Source: CAZUCE01 sp964619265
GTDB taxonomy: Bacteria > Planctomycetota > UBA1135 > GCA-002686595
DNA: 64,000 nt
Direction: 5' to 3'
Assembly: GCA_964619265.1 (NCBI GenBank)
Contig: CAZUCE010000002.1
Coordinates: 62,001-126,000, forward strand
Part shown: positions 9,079 to 18,326 of the stretch, in pieces
Layout: every line of letters begins with the position of its first letter
Numbering within the stretch: the stretch's first letter is position 1
Translations under genes and position numbers: made by a program
Notes under the pieces: generated by a model
Told to the model about the DNA's origin: nothing
Database searches by the model: none
The model's input: only the letters and a program-made list of their open reading frames with translations

Positions 9079-9753
9079 TTGAACGCTGTGGCAAGAACCA
9101 CCATCGGCGACATTTTAAGGAGCGAGGGGGCCCACGCCCCCGGGGCAAGCGAGCTTCACTGGAGGGGGTTGATCGGTGCTGCACTTCTGGGCAGCGCCCT
9201 TTTTGGAGCGGCCATGGGCACCTGGGCACAATCGCCGCTCCAGGGGCTCTTCTCGGCCATGAAAGCGCCGCTACTGTTGGCCCTCACCAGCTTGGTTTGC
9301 CTCCCGAACTTCTTGGTGTTGAACGCCGTGCTTGGGCTCGGCTCCGACATGCGCGCGGCCCTGCGTGGGATCATCGCCGCCCAGTCCACCGTTGCCCTCG
9401 CCCTGGCGAGCCTGGCCCCCGTGGTCCTGTTTGTCTACATCAGTGGCGTGACCTATCCCGGGGCTAAGCTCACCAACGGCGTTGCGTTTCTATTGGCGAG
9501 TCTAGCTGGCCAGTGGACCCTGGGACGTCACTACACAAGGCTCATCGCGAAGGACCACCGGCACCGCTTCACGGTCATCGCTTGGCTAGTCCTGTATCAG
9601 GTCGTGGCGATTCAGCTTGCCTGGACTCTACGGCCGTTCATTGGATCCCCCGAGATCGTCACGAGCTTCTTTCGAGAGGGGTCTTTCACCAACGCCTATG
9701 TGGAAGTGATGCGGGCGATCCGCCAGGTGGTCAACGGTGAGGGCGATGCCTAG
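9079..9753 (+). CDS. Polytopic membrane protein, second of two tandem paralogues
   Basis: TTG 9079 is chosen because it follows the previous stop by 2 bp and has a purine-rich GGGGGA about 6 bp upstream; GTG 9088 is an alternative. The 224-residue product has about six membrane segments (LIGAALLGSALFGAAMG, APLLLALTSLVCLPNFLVL, VALALASLAPVVLFVYISG and others) and the C-terminal QLAWTLRPFIGSP signature shared with the upstream paralogue. It lacks that gene's Ser/Lys loop. The two probably form a hetero-oligomer or have diverged in function; both ideas are inference. Confidence 0.75.
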   Translation: MNAVARTTIGDILRSEGAHAPGASELHWRGLIGAALLGSALFGAAMGTWAQSPLQGLFSAMKAPLLLALTSLVCLPNFLVLNAVLGLGSDMRAALRGIIAAQSTVALALASLAPVVLFVYISGVTYPGAKLTNGVAFLLASLAGQWTLGRHYTRLIAKDHRHRFTVIAWLVLYQVVAIQLAWTLRPFIGSPEIVTSFFREGSFTNAYVEVMRAIRQVVNGEGDA

Positions 9754-10250
9754 GACGAGAAGCACCCCGTTACCGGGGCGTGCTCAGCAGAGACCCTCTG
9801 GGATCTGGCTTAGATGGGGGCCTGCATCGCCGGACTCCTTTCTCCAAGGATTGTGCGCCTGCTTGGGGACCTCCAGCTAATTGCAAACGTCCTAGTCTTA
9901 GCCGAGGAAAGTCCAGGACTCACGAAGCTTGCGAAGGTCTGTTCGGGCGGGCGCTTGCGTGCCCCGCCGGGCCTCCGTGGACCCGGCTTCAAGCGAACGG
10001 GGTGGATGCGATTGCGAGGGGGCACATCTTTGGGGCTGAACGCAGGAAAGAGGCCGTCGAGTTCCGGGAAGGTCTCTTGAAATTCGAGTTCTCGGCAAGA
10101 AGAGTGCTCGTCGGGCTTGCCAAAGAGATGGCCGCGATTGGAGCGGGATGGGGTTCGGCGCGTTGTTTGACTCAGGCAAAGCGGCAAAACTCATGGATCT
10201 CGGGGAATGGGCACTGAGTTGCCATGCCATGGCTCTTCAGGGGAGTCAGC
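9754..10250. other. Intergenic region with a hairpin, no convincing gene
   Basis: About 500 bp without a convincing coding frame. A hairpin at 9762-9783 (GCACCCC...GGGGCGUGC with one bulge) could terminate the upstream pair of genes. A GAGGAAAGTCC string at 9904-9914 looks like the conserved CR-I of RNase P RNA, but nothing else of that RNA is present. Confidence 0.4.
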
Positions 10251-10559
10251 CTAGGCGAAGTGAACAGCGATAGCTCCGAGCACCAAGGCTAGCCCGATTA
10301 GGAAGTACAGCAGCCTTGTTCCAGCGCGACCAAGTAGGGCGAGTCCGAATTGCGACTTGTAGTTGCCGTAAGTGTTGTAGATGAGCTCGTCGTTCTTCCA
10401 AGACCATTTCAGGCAAGCCAAGCCGAAGATCAGTGCGGCGGTTGATCCAAGAAGTTTCCAGCTTGGGTCGGAGTTTCTCACAAAGGAACGAAAGGTCTCT
10501 TCAGATGCGCCGTTCGTCGCTTGAAAGGGTCCCAAGAGTGTGAGGGCCGGTCTATTCAC
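10251..10559 (-). CDS. Small membrane protein, function unknown
   Basis: 102 residues from GTG 10559. Two hydrophobic helices (LLGSTAALIFGLACL near 37-51 and LLYFLIGLALVLGAIAVHF at the C-terminus) flank a charged segment, WSWKNDELIYNTYGNYKS. Composition is protein-like and unlike the other frames here. No family recognised. It stands alone between two non-coding stretches. Confidence 0.55.
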   Translation of the reverse strand: MNRPALTLLGPFQATNGASEETFRSFVRNSDPSWKLLGSTAALIFGLACLKWSWKNDELIYNTYGNYKSQFGLALLGRAGTRLLYFLIGLALVLGAIAVHFA

Positions 10560-10994
10560 TTGTGCTTTGTGCTCGAGGGTGAGGGATGCAGAGGAACCTC
10601 TTTGGGGATTCTAGGTAGAGGGAGTCTTGAGGGTCTAGGTGATAGGGCGGGGAGCACGATTGTTGCGCATTGCCGGGCAACGGGATTGGGCGTTCCCCGC
10701 GGGAGCGGTCGGTGGCCCCTTCGGCATGCGTTCCGCGAAACTCTGCAAGTTTCAAACATGTTCGTTCAGCGGATGTGCTCAAAGCGCACCCACCGCGCGG
10801 TCTCCGGTCGATCGGCCCTTTGGATGCCGAGCTGGGTCGCGTCGCTTTCGGTGGTGGCCTTGGGTTGAGGCATGGCTGGAGTTGGATGCGATGGGCTGGA
10901 GTTCAGCCATCTAGCGGCTCGGAGAACCCAACGACTTCCCCCCGAATCTGGCCGGGGCGCTGGCGAGTGGTCTGTGTGTCCCGAGCCCGGATAG
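10560..10994. other. Intergenic region, nothing recognised
   Basis: About 435 bp with no convincing coding frame. The only structure noticed is a short GC-rich hairpin near 10691-10707 (CGTTCCC/GGGAGCG). No RNA gene is recognisable. Confidence 0.3.
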
Positions 10995-11741
10995 CTAGCT
11001 CGCGCGGAAGCAGCGTAGATGTACGGGCCAGACTAGGTCTCGTGAACCGGGACCCCAAGCGGCAACAAGGGCCCCATGGATGAGATCCAGAGGATCTGCG
11101 CCGGTTGCCGCGCGATAACGGGCGGCCGACGACCAAGTTCCCAGGTAGGCCATGGTCTGCTCGAGAGTCCAGCGGCAGCGCATCTCAAACGCCGGTGTCG
11201 TTACGGGCTCAAACGGAAGGTCGAGGTCGCGATACTCCGTCTCGATGTGGCGCCGACCGGCAGGCCAGTAGGAACCGAGAATCGGACCGTACAGCTCGTC
11301 AACCACCGCATCGACCTCAGGCGTGACGCGGAACAGGGTGTAGCACCAAAGGGCCAGCAGCGCCCGCGGTCTGGCTACCCGAGCGAACTGGGCCGAAAAC
11401 GCGGGCAGATCAAACCAGTGGGCGGCTTGGGCAACCGTGCACAGATCGATGCTCCGCGCGCTCAAGGGGGGCTGCTCTGCCAAGGCAACTATATAGCAGG
11501 CGTTTGAATCCCGTTCGCGGCTGCGCAACTGTTCGGAGCTGCCATCGGTAGCCAGCACGAGATCAAACCGCCCGCTGAGTTCCCGGGCGGCCTGGCCATT
11601 GCCGGTCGCACAGTCCCAGGCGCGCTTGGTGGCAGGCGCGTTGTCCCGAAGCCAGTCGAACAAATCCGCCGGGTAACCGGGCCGAGACCTGGAGTAATCA
11701 GCGGCGTGCCCGGAGAAGTGATCTGAGAATTCACCAGTCAT
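10995..11741 (-). CDS. SAM-dependent class I methyltransferase
   Basis: 248 residues from ATG 11741. The SAM-binding motif I is AWDCATGNGQAAREL (residues ~41-55), followed by an acidic strand end (VLATDGSSEQL) and a motif IV-like DLCTVAQAAHWFDLPAF. The opening DHFSGHAADYSRSRPGYP is typical of the Methyltransf_11 group that includes trans-aconitate-methyltransferase-like and yeast Crg1-like enzymes. The substrate cannot be deduced. It is separated from its neighbours by non-coding DNA, so it is probably monocistronic. Confidence 0.85.
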   Translation of the reverse strand: MTGEFSDHFSGHAADYSRSRPGYPADLFDWLRDNAPATKRAWDCATGNGQAARELSGRFDLVLATDGSSEQLRSRERDSNACYIVALAEQPPLSARSIDLCTVAQAAHWFDLPAFSAQFARVARPRALLALWCYTLFRVTPEVDAVVDELYGPILGSYWPAGRRHIETEYRDLDLPFEPVTTPAFEMRCRWTLEQTMAYLGTWSSAARYRAATGADPLDLIHGALVAAWGPGSRDLVWPVHLRCFRAS

Positions 11742-12066
11742 TGTTCAGCTCAAAGGTGGCTTCGAGGGTGCTTGGATTTGGGCAACCAAAAGAACTCCCA
11801 TCCATGCCAAGCGGCGTGCCTCATCCATCACCTCATTCGAGGATGGTCTGGTGTTCGATCGTCGAGTGTCCTGTTCGGTGCGTCCGGCCGCGGATTTGGG
11901 CTGGAGAGCGAGGCTGGAGGTAGACGGAATTTTGGCGGATGGGATGTTCCCGGCAGCGGCAGGGTCTTTTGGCCGGAGTTTGGTTTTGGCGAGTGGCTGA
12001 GCCCCTGAACACCACTTCGAGAGCAGCGGCCGGGAAGGCTCGGGCTGCCTCCACCGGACGCGTAAG
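11742..12066. other. Intergenic region upstream of the methyltransferase gene
   Basis: About 325 bp between the start of the minus-strand methyltransferase and the end of the next minus-strand gene. It should hold the methyltransferase promoter and the terminator of the glycosyltransferase-like pair. I see no clear -35/-10 pair, hairpin or repeat. Confidence 0.3.
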
Positions 12067-13797
12067 CTAGAGGTTCTCGAGCGCCGCGCGTGGCGCGGGC
12101 CAATGGGGATCGAGTTGAGCCGCTGTGCGCAAGGCGCGCTCCGCGCGCACGCGATCTCCGGAAGCCGCGTAGAGCTTGCCTAGCCAGAAATGGGCGCGAG
12201 GACGGGAATCCAAGGTGGAATTCTCCGAGTCGAACAGGTCGACGACCGGTTCGAGGCGCAGGGCCCCTTCGGCGGCCAGTTGCACGCGCTGTTGCTCTCC
12301 CACTTCGGAGGCGGGCCGCAGGTAGGCGCGCCGGAGCATGTCCAGCATGGTCGAAAAAGTCTGGTCGTACTCGAACCGGTCGTAGGTGTCCCGGTGCCCG
12401 ATGCGGCGCCATTCAGAGCCCAGGTGCGCGCCCCAGGTCGCCGGTCGCGAATCGCCTGCTAGAGGCACGCGCCCCTGAGGCGAGAGCTCGTAGGTGTAGT
12501 GGAACTTGGTCCATGGATTGACGGCGCCCAGTCCGGCGGCAGCGACAGACCAGCAGGCGAGCGCGCCTAGACCAAGTCTTGGAACGAGAGCGCGCGGGAG
12601 GTGGCCGCCGCGCTGGGCCAGTACGGCTCCGGCCCATAGCGCGGCAAACGGGCAGAACACCGTAAACCAGCGCATTCCGAACGAGCTGCCCCCGAAGTTC
12701 CGCGATCCGGTTAGGTAAAAGAAGGCGATGCCGAGGGCGCCGAGCGCTGTTGCGAGCAGCAAGCCGCGGGGGAGGCGACCGCGTGCCGCAGCCGCTCCGC
12801 GCAAGACCGCGAAGAGGCCGCCGAGGATGGCAACGAGCAGGATCGGGTGGTGCGAAAACAGCCCGCTGGCGCCGAGGGTGGCGCCGCGGAGGTAGGCGAG
12901 TTGTTCTCCGGCGACGGCAGCTTGTTTGACGCCGGTCAGGGACATCAACATGAAGGGCGAGCCGGCGTAGCGGAACGCCTCGGCGTGCAGGCCGAACGGG
13001 ACCAAGTCACCGGCCACGCGCAGATTGAGGGCGAAGTGCAGGGCCAGTGGAGGTAGGGCGCCGACGCCGTAACCAACTAGCCCGATCGGTCCACGGGCGA
13101 GCAAGATGGGCCAGGCGAACGCCAGCGCACAGAACATCGCAGTGAGATCGACGGTGGAGGCCAGCGCGAGCAGTAGGCCGGCGAGCGGCCAGCGGCCGCG
13201 ATCGATGGCTCCCAGGCCGAGCAGGCAAAGACCGGCCGCGGTTCCGTGCTGGGCGAGAACCAGCGAGTAGGGGAGTAAGTGGGTTCCGAAGAACGCCAGG
13301 GCTAGCAGTGCGGCGCGTGCCCTTCCGCCGAGTCCTTGCTTGCCGAGCAATCGGTCCAGCTCGAACAGACCCAGCAGGACCGGCAAGCCAACGAGCAAGA
13401 GCGTGAGCAAGCGATACAAGATCGCGGTGTCGGGTGGATGGGCCATGGACAGACCGGCACCGAAGTGAAGCGCCGCGTAGGGCAACGCGCCGAGCACGCC
13501 CAGCATGGGCGGCTGGTGGCTGTAGTAGCGGTCGTCGAAGCGGACCTTGTCCCCTTGCCAAAAGTAGGTGCTTCCGTCGATCGACAGGGTGCCGCGTTCG
13601 GCGAGCGATTCGATCGAAGCCAGACGCGAGGCGTCGGCCCAGGATCCGGGCCCGTCTTTCGTGAACAGGACCATCACGATCGCGATCACGGCCAGCACGA
13701 GCCGAGAGGCGAGCGGCCGGCGGGCCTCCCCGCTTGTCGCGGCCACGGCTGCGCCAGGAGCTTCGCTGAGAGGGGAGCCGGACGCAGGCGCGTTCAT
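12067..13797 (-). CDS. Polytopic glycosyltransferase-like protein with C-terminal TPR unit
   Basis: ATG 13797 gives 576 residues; it lies 5 bp after the previous stop. The first extracytoplasmic loop (GSWADASRLASIESLAERGTLSID, then DRYYSHQPPMLG) resembles the acidic loop of GT-C enzymes of the PMT/ArnT (GT39/GT83) type, which use polyprenyl-phosphate sugars. About ten membrane segments follow. The last ~50 residues form a single TPR-like helix pair (RAHFWLGKLYAASGDRVRAERAL). GT-C enzymes usually lack this tail, which may mediate protein contacts. No sugar specificity can be inferred. It forms a two-gene unit with the upstream polytopic protein. Confidence 0.7.
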   Translation of the reverse strand: MNAPASGSPLSEAPGAAVAATSGEARRPLASRLVLAVIAIVMVLFTKDGPGSWADASRLASIESLAERGTLSIDGSTYFWQGDKVRFDDRYYSHQPPMLGVLGALPYAALHFGAGLSMAHPPDTAILYRLLTLLLVGLPVLLGLFELDRLLGKQGLGGRARAALLALAFFGTHLLPYSLVLAQHGTAAGLCLLGLGAIDRGRWPLAGLLLALASTVDLTAMFCALAFAWPILLARGPIGLVGYGVGALPPLALHFALNLRVAGDLVPFGLHAEAFRYAGSPFMLMSLTGVKQAAVAGEQLAYLRGATLGASGLFSHHPILLVAILGGLFAVLRGAAAARGRLPRGLLLATALGALGIAFFYLTGSRNFGGSSFGMRWFTVFCPFAALWAGAVLAQRGGHLPRALVPRLGLGALACWSVAAAGLGAVNPWTKFHYTYELSPQGRVPLAGDSRPATWGAHLGSEWRRIGHRDTYDRFEYDQTFSTMLDMLRRAYLRPASEVGEQQRVQLAAEGALRLEPVVDLFDSENSTLDSRPRAHFWLGKLYAASGDRVRAERALRTAAQLDPHWPAPRAALENL

Positions 13798-13802
13798 GGT
13801 TT

Positions 13803-15713
13803 TCAGTTTACGACCTGGCGAACGGCTGCAATCCACTCGGGGACGCGGGCTCCCGAGAGCCGCGAGAGAAGAACTTCACGGTCCGCTTGGGAGAGGTCCG
13901 ATCGTTCCAGGGCCCGCCGGCACGCGAGGCGTGCGGAGCGGCCCAGCCGGACCGCGAACGCTCGCTCGGCGAGATCGAGCCAGTCCGTTGCAAGGGCCGA
14001 GTCGGATCGAGCCCGCTCGAGCGATGGGCCCGCCAGCTGATCGGCTGCGATCTCAGGCAGGATTTGGAATTCCTCAGACCATGGTGGAGCGGCGATCCAG
14101 GCGGCCAGCTCGACGAACCCCTCGCTTGGATCGAAGGGGACTCCGCGCTGCTCCCAAAACTCTGCGATCGCCGCAAGCTCGGCGGTCCGGTCGCTGCGAA
14201 TCCACAGCTCGCAGGCTGCATCCGCGAACGCGCGAATCCAGAGGCGGTCCGCATCGGGCGGGCGCCAGGCGACGGGCTGTCCGTCGCGGATTACAAGTCG
14301 CTTGAAGACGATCGCCGCTACGTCGCGTTCTTCGAACACCTGGCTCGCGTAGGCCGGATCGCGCTCGGCTAGCCAGCGTTCGGGAATGATCTCCTCAAAC
14401 AGCACGGTGCGAGCGTCGAGAAACACAAGCGCGGCCGGCCACAACCGCGCGCCCAGGTAGCCTCCCCATTCGTAGGGGTGATAGATGTGTCCCCGAAAGT
14501 CGATCTCGGCCAGCACGTCGGCCGGCCCAACCGGGAACAACAGGCGGTCGGTGTCCTCGGCGAAGCGGCCCGAGGTCAAATTGCGCCAGGCTCCGCGGGG
14601 ATAGTGCGTTGTAGCCAAAACAGCGAGGGTGGCAAGCCCGGCTCCCAGAGGAGCGAAGGACTTGGCCCAGAAACCCCGTGAGCGACCCGCAGCCACAAGG
14701 ACCTCCAGACACGGAAACCAAAGCAGCCACAGGAATCTGCGAGCTTCGAAGGCCATCGCGAGACAGATCGCCAGGAACGCGAGCCGCTCCAGGGACAACT
14801 CGGTGCGGCCTCGCAACAGCTTGCCCGCTTGAACGACGGCCAGGACGCCGGCCACGACGAAAGCTGTCGCCACCAGTCCGAACAAGGCCCACGTGAACGG
14901 CACGAAGCGCGGATCTCCTGGCAGGACGAATCCCGGGAACCACTCCTCGATGTACTGCTGGGGGACCGAGCGCCGGAAAAGGGCGTAGCGGTGGGGTTCG
15001 ACGCCGAGCGGCGAAAGCAGCGTTCCTCCCAGTGCGCAAACGAACAGCACGAGCGTTCGCGCCGGACGCCGCCAGCGTTTTGGCTCCTGGCTCCCGTGGT
15101 CGATTCCGGTCAGCGCTCCAAACGCTGCGGCGGCGAGCAAGCCAAGCGCAAAGATCGGAGCGAACAGAGCTTCGGCATGGAGCTGCACCCACGCGCAAGC
15201 TCCGATCGCTGTTCCCATCCAGACCCGAAGCCCCGGGTCGTCTTGCGGGCCGCGCCGAACGCGCGGAATGGCCCAAGCCTCGAAAGCCAGCACAAAAAAC
15301 GCGCTCAAAAGGTGCGGCCGGAGTTCCCACTTCAGTGCGAACAGTGCCGCAAATAGCGCCACCGCCGCACCGGTCCAAGCTCCAGCACCCACGCACCGGG
15401 CCCGCCGGAACACCAGTCCCAAAAGGCCGACGCTCAAGATCAAGCCAAGCACCCGCAGCCCGCCGATTCCAAAGCTCTGCTCCACTCTAGCGAACACCAC
15501 CTGAGACCCGTATTCCTGCAGGATCCAAGGCGTCTCTCCGGCGGTGAAGCTAAACGGATCCGTCGCTGGCAACCGTCCTTGGTCGAGCATCCAGCGACCC
15601 GCCGAGAGGTGCCACCAAAGGTCCCCAGACAACACCGGACCCCCAAGCGCGAGCCCTACAACGCCTGCTGAAATCGCGAACAACACCCATCCAACCAAGC
15701 CCGGCCGACTCAT
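13803..15713 (-). CDS. Large polytopic membrane protein, GT-C-like
   Basis: 636 residues from ATG 15713. Near the N-terminus it has GDLWWHLSAGRWMLDQG, then DPFSFTAGETPWILQEY, a signature of polytopic proteins often annotated as hypothetical or GT-C-like. About ten transmembrane helices are followed, from roughly residue 420, by a soluble C-terminal part rich in Glu and Arg with helical repeats (LDLAERAFAVRLGRSARLACRRAL). The aspartate of the first loop could be the GT-C acceptor-site acid. Five bases separate it from the following glycosyltransferase-like gene. Function is inferred only from architecture. Confidence 0.65.
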   Translation of the reverse strand: MSRPGLVGWVLFAISAGVVGLALGGPVLSGDLWWHLSAGRWMLDQGRLPATDPFSFTAGETPWILQEYGSQVVFARVEQSFGIGGLRVLGLILSVGLLGLVFRRARCVGAGAWTGAAVALFAALFALKWELRPHLLSAFFVLAFEAWAIPRVRRGPQDDPGLRVWMGTAIGACAWVQLHAEALFAPIFALGLLAAAAFGALTGIDHGSQEPKRWRRPARTLVLFVCALGGTLLSPLGVEPHRYALFRRSVPQQYIEEWFPGFVLPGDPRFVPFTWALFGLVATAFVVAGVLAVVQAGKLLRGRTELSLERLAFLAICLAMAFEARRFLWLLWFPCLEVLVAAGRSRGFWAKSFAPLGAGLATLAVLATTHYPRGAWRNLTSGRFAEDTDRLLFPVGPADVLAEIDFRGHIYHPYEWGGYLGARLWPAALVFLDARTVLFEEIIPERWLAERDPAYASQVFEERDVAAIVFKRLVIRDGQPVAWRPPDADRLWIRAFADAACELWIRSDRTAELAAIAEFWEQRGVPFDPSEGFVELAAWIAAPPWSEEFQILPEIAADQLAGPSLERARSDSALATDWLDLAERAFAVRLGRSARLACRRALERSDLSQADREVLLSRLSGARVPEWIAAVRQVVN

Positions 15714-15833
15714 CTGGCCAGCCTACACCGCCCACCATCCAATCCTCCCTCTCGGCCTGCCCCAAGTCTCCGAGTCGTCCCACCCGGCCACAGGACCCTT
15801 CCCAACTCCCGCGCGCAACCCATCGTCCCGCGC

Positions 15834-16142
15834 GGGCAGCGCAAGCTGCCGGGCCAAAAACGAAACTGAGGCTTCCTTGCAGCTGGGNNNNNNNNNNNNN
15901 NNNNNNNNNNNNNNNNNNNNNNNNNNNNNNNNNNNNNNNNNNNNNNNNNNNNNNNNNNNNNNNNNNNNNNNNNNNNNNNNNNNNNNNCCCTTCCCAGCTA
16001 CCAACCCCCTAAAACTTCACATCTCGCAACTCCTCAACGCCGCGCACGGGCAGCGCAAGCTGCCGGGCCAAAAACGAAACTGAGGCTTCCTTGCAGCTGG
16101 GCCTCCCTTCCCAGCTACCAACCCCCTAAAACTTCACATCTC
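15834..16142. repeat. Tandem repeat (~117 bp unit) broken by the assembly gap
   Basis: The block 15988-16042 recurs at 16105-16159 for about 54 bases, giving a period of 117 bp. The 54-base block 15834-15887, left of the gap, recurs at 16048-16101. Each unit holds a perfect hairpin GGCAGC-GCAA-GCTGCC (15835-15850 and 16049-16064) and the last ~10 codons plus stop of the 78-residue minus-strand gene. The run of 100 N between copies suggests a longer array the assembler could not resolve. The rest of 15714-16125 holds nothing recognisable. Confidence 0.8.
15888..15987. other. Assembly gap (100 N)
   Basis: Exactly 100 N, the conventional placeholder for a gap of unknown size. It interrupts the tandem repeat, so the true length between the flanks is unknown. 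Confidence 0.99.
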
Positions 16143-16362
16143 GCAACTCCTCAACGCCGAAGTCGAGGCTCAACTCCTCATCAATGTTGATGAGCCGGCC
16201 GGTGCCCTTGAACTGGTTGAACACCAGGTTGCCGCGATAAGTCCGGCCATCTTTGAACATGAGGGAGACGATTTCGGCCGTGCGCGCGGCCATCAGGATG
16301 TCAAACAGGTGTTCGGTGTCGAGAACACGGAGTTTGGGAGCGCGAAGAGTGCTGGGAGCCAT
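16126..16362 (-). CDS. Small protein of unknown function, 78 residues
   Basis: A short, well-composed protein. Its C-terminal two thirds (VSLMFKDGRTYRGNLVFNQF, GTGRLINIDEELSLDFG) looks like a small beta-barrel of the Sm/SH3-like type, with alternating hydrophobic strands and a central Gly. That fold assignment is a guess from pattern only. No known family recognised. Its last ten codons (VEELRDVKF and stop) are duplicated in the adjoining tandem repeat, which marks the 3' end as unstable. The NUDIX gene lies 90 bp upstream on the same strand. Confidence 0.6.
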   Translation of the reverse strand: MAPSTLRAPKLRVLDTEHLFDILMAARTAEIVSLMFKDGRTYRGNLVFNQFKGTGRLINIDEELSLDFGVEELRDVKF

Positions 16363-16452
16363 GGGTAGGAGAGGGGTCTGGCGTTGGGGAGGTCGAAGGC
16401 GGAAGCGGAACCTTGGGTTCTTCGACGCGAAGGAGAGGGAATGCAGGGACGT

Positions 16453-17190
16453 TCAGCTCCGAGAGCTGACCGTGGTCTTGGAGGAGTCGCGCGACGGATC
16501 GGGCGCGGCTGAGGAGTCCAGTAGGGATTCCAGGTGGGGGAGCAACAGCTCCGTCCAGCTTTCGAAATTTGCGCCTTGTTCGTGGCGGGCGAGGAGCTCG
16601 GCGGGCGTCAGGAATTCGCCTTCCAGGATGTCCTCTTCGCGTACGCGAACCGCAGCGGTGTCCGCGACGTGTACGGCGCAAACCAGGCCGAGGTGAACGG
16701 CTCCGACGGGGTTGGTGTCGTCGTTGAGGAGACCGAGTAGGCGAACCTCAGCGTCCGCGGCAGCGCCTTCGAGGATGAGCTCTTCGTGGAGTTCTCGAAG
16801 CGCCGTTCGGGCGAGCAAGCCCGTGCGGTCGGCGGGGTTGTCAGCGTCGGGTAGATCGATCGGCTCCACGTGCCCGCCGACTCCGATCGAGAGCTTGTCG
16901 TGCAAGCGCGCTTCGGATCCCGCACGCTTGCGACGCAGGCATAGCACACCTTGCGGACCGTAGACGAGCGCGTAGGGGATCGGCTGCTTCCAGGCCGGCG
17001 TCACTTCGGCGCGGGCGCGCTCCACGAAGAAGCCGCTGCTCTCAAGGAGTTGAGTGGCGCCGGCTTCGGTGGCTAGGTCCCCTAGGCAGGGCTTGTTCCC
17101 TCCAAAAGAATCGAAGCCATGGGGCGCCGAGTCACCCGAGGTCGTCGCAGGGAAGACATCTGAGCGAGGAACAACGAAGACGAATTCCAT
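16453..17190 (-). CDS. NUDIX hydrolase family protein
   Basis: 245 residues from ATG 17190. The Nudix box is spread by an insertion: GGHVE at residues 105-109, then RELHEEL at 132-138, with about 22 residues between Glu109 and Arg132 where the classic box has seven. The REUxEE catalytic helix is intact. The N-terminus (MEFVFVVPRSDVFP) and the YALVYGPQGVLCLRRKR strand resemble proteins often annotated as phosphoesterase-like NUDIX proteins. Nudix enzymes cleave nucleoside diphosphates linked to another group; the substrate is unknown. The C-terminal ~20 residues are Ser-rich and disordered. Confidence 0.75.
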   Translation of the reverse strand: MEFVFVVPRSDVFPATTSGDSAPHGFDSFGGNKPCLGDLATEAGATQLLESSGFFVERARAEVTPAWKQPIPYALVYGPQGVLCLRRKRAGSEARLHDKLSIGVGGHVEPIDLPDADNPADRTGLLARTALRELHEELILEGAAADAEVRLLGLLNDDTNPVGAVHLGLVCAVHVADTAAVRVREEDILEGEFLTPAELLARHEQGANFESWTELLLPHLESLLDSSAAPDPSRDSSKTTVSSRS

Positions 17191-17793
17191 GGGGGATGAG
17201 GGGTCCGGGGGCGTTTCCGGGATCGGGCGCTGCGGGCGGCAACCGACCGGCTGGGTTGGGCAACTTGGGTGGCGGCCGGCTGCGAGGAAGCAGGGCGCCA
17301 GGTCCGGCGCGATGTGGGGGCGCTCGGCGGCCTGGTGGGGGCCGACGAGGGCGGGGAGCCAGCGGTGGAGCACCCGGTTTGGCGACCCTTCCCAGGGTGG
17401 CTTCCGCGCGGGCAGGCTGGGGGGGCCTGCCGATATCTGGCGTTGGTGCTTCCTCACACCACTAGGGATAGTAGGTCACGCCTGTGATCCCGCTACTAGG
17501 AAATACCCTAGTTCTGGGCGGAATCTTCACACCCTCAAGTTTGCTCCGCTCCTAGGGCCGGAGTGTAGCGAAGCTGGACAGTCGATGCTCGCGGAACCAT
17601 GAAGGACCGGGGTGGACCTCGCGTGCACGCCCCTTGGCTGCAGCTCGCCGCGCCCGCAGCCCCAAACACCGGCGGAGATCCGCTGCCAGGCCAGGCCCGC
17701 AGGTCTCCCGCGGGACCCGAACTTCAAACGGGCCGGGGCCAGGCGGCCAGTGAGACAGGGGGGGCTAGGGGACGGTGGTCAGCGGGCAGTGGA
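17191..17793. other. Non-coding stretch between NUDIX gene and rnpB, with a large inverted repeat
   Basis: About 600 bp with no supported gene. Its main feature is the imperfect palindrome at 17462-17511, described separately. The part 17200-17450 is very G-rich on the plus strand and shows no other structure. Confidence 0.4.
17462..17511. repeat. 50-bp nested inverted repeat
   Basis: CTAGGG (17462-17467) pairs with CCCTAG (17506-17511); TAGTAG (17469-17474) pairs with CTACTA (17493-17498); TCAC (17476-17479) pairs with GTGA (17484-17487) around GCCT. The result is three stacked perfect stems with small bulges. It lies about 280 bp beyond the 3' end of rnpB and 270 bp upstream of the NUDIX start. 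It could be an operator, a leader hairpin or a small RNA. Confidence 0.55.
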
Positions 17794-18193
<400 letters not shown>

Positions 18194-18326
18194 AGGGCGA
18201 GCCTAGCACGGCCCGCGAGTCTCCCGTCCCGCGAATCACGCCTCTCGGGTGGACGCGACGGCAACCGGCCGGCGCCCAGGGCCCTCGGTGCGCTAACCTC
18301 CCGGGGAACCGACTGCCCCCGAAGAA

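Noticed and set aside
9904..9914. GAGGAAAGTCC string like RNase P RNA conserved region I
   Set aside because: No region V partner or P4 complement downstream, and a complete rnpB lies at 17794-18193; an 11-base match can occur by chance or as a relic.
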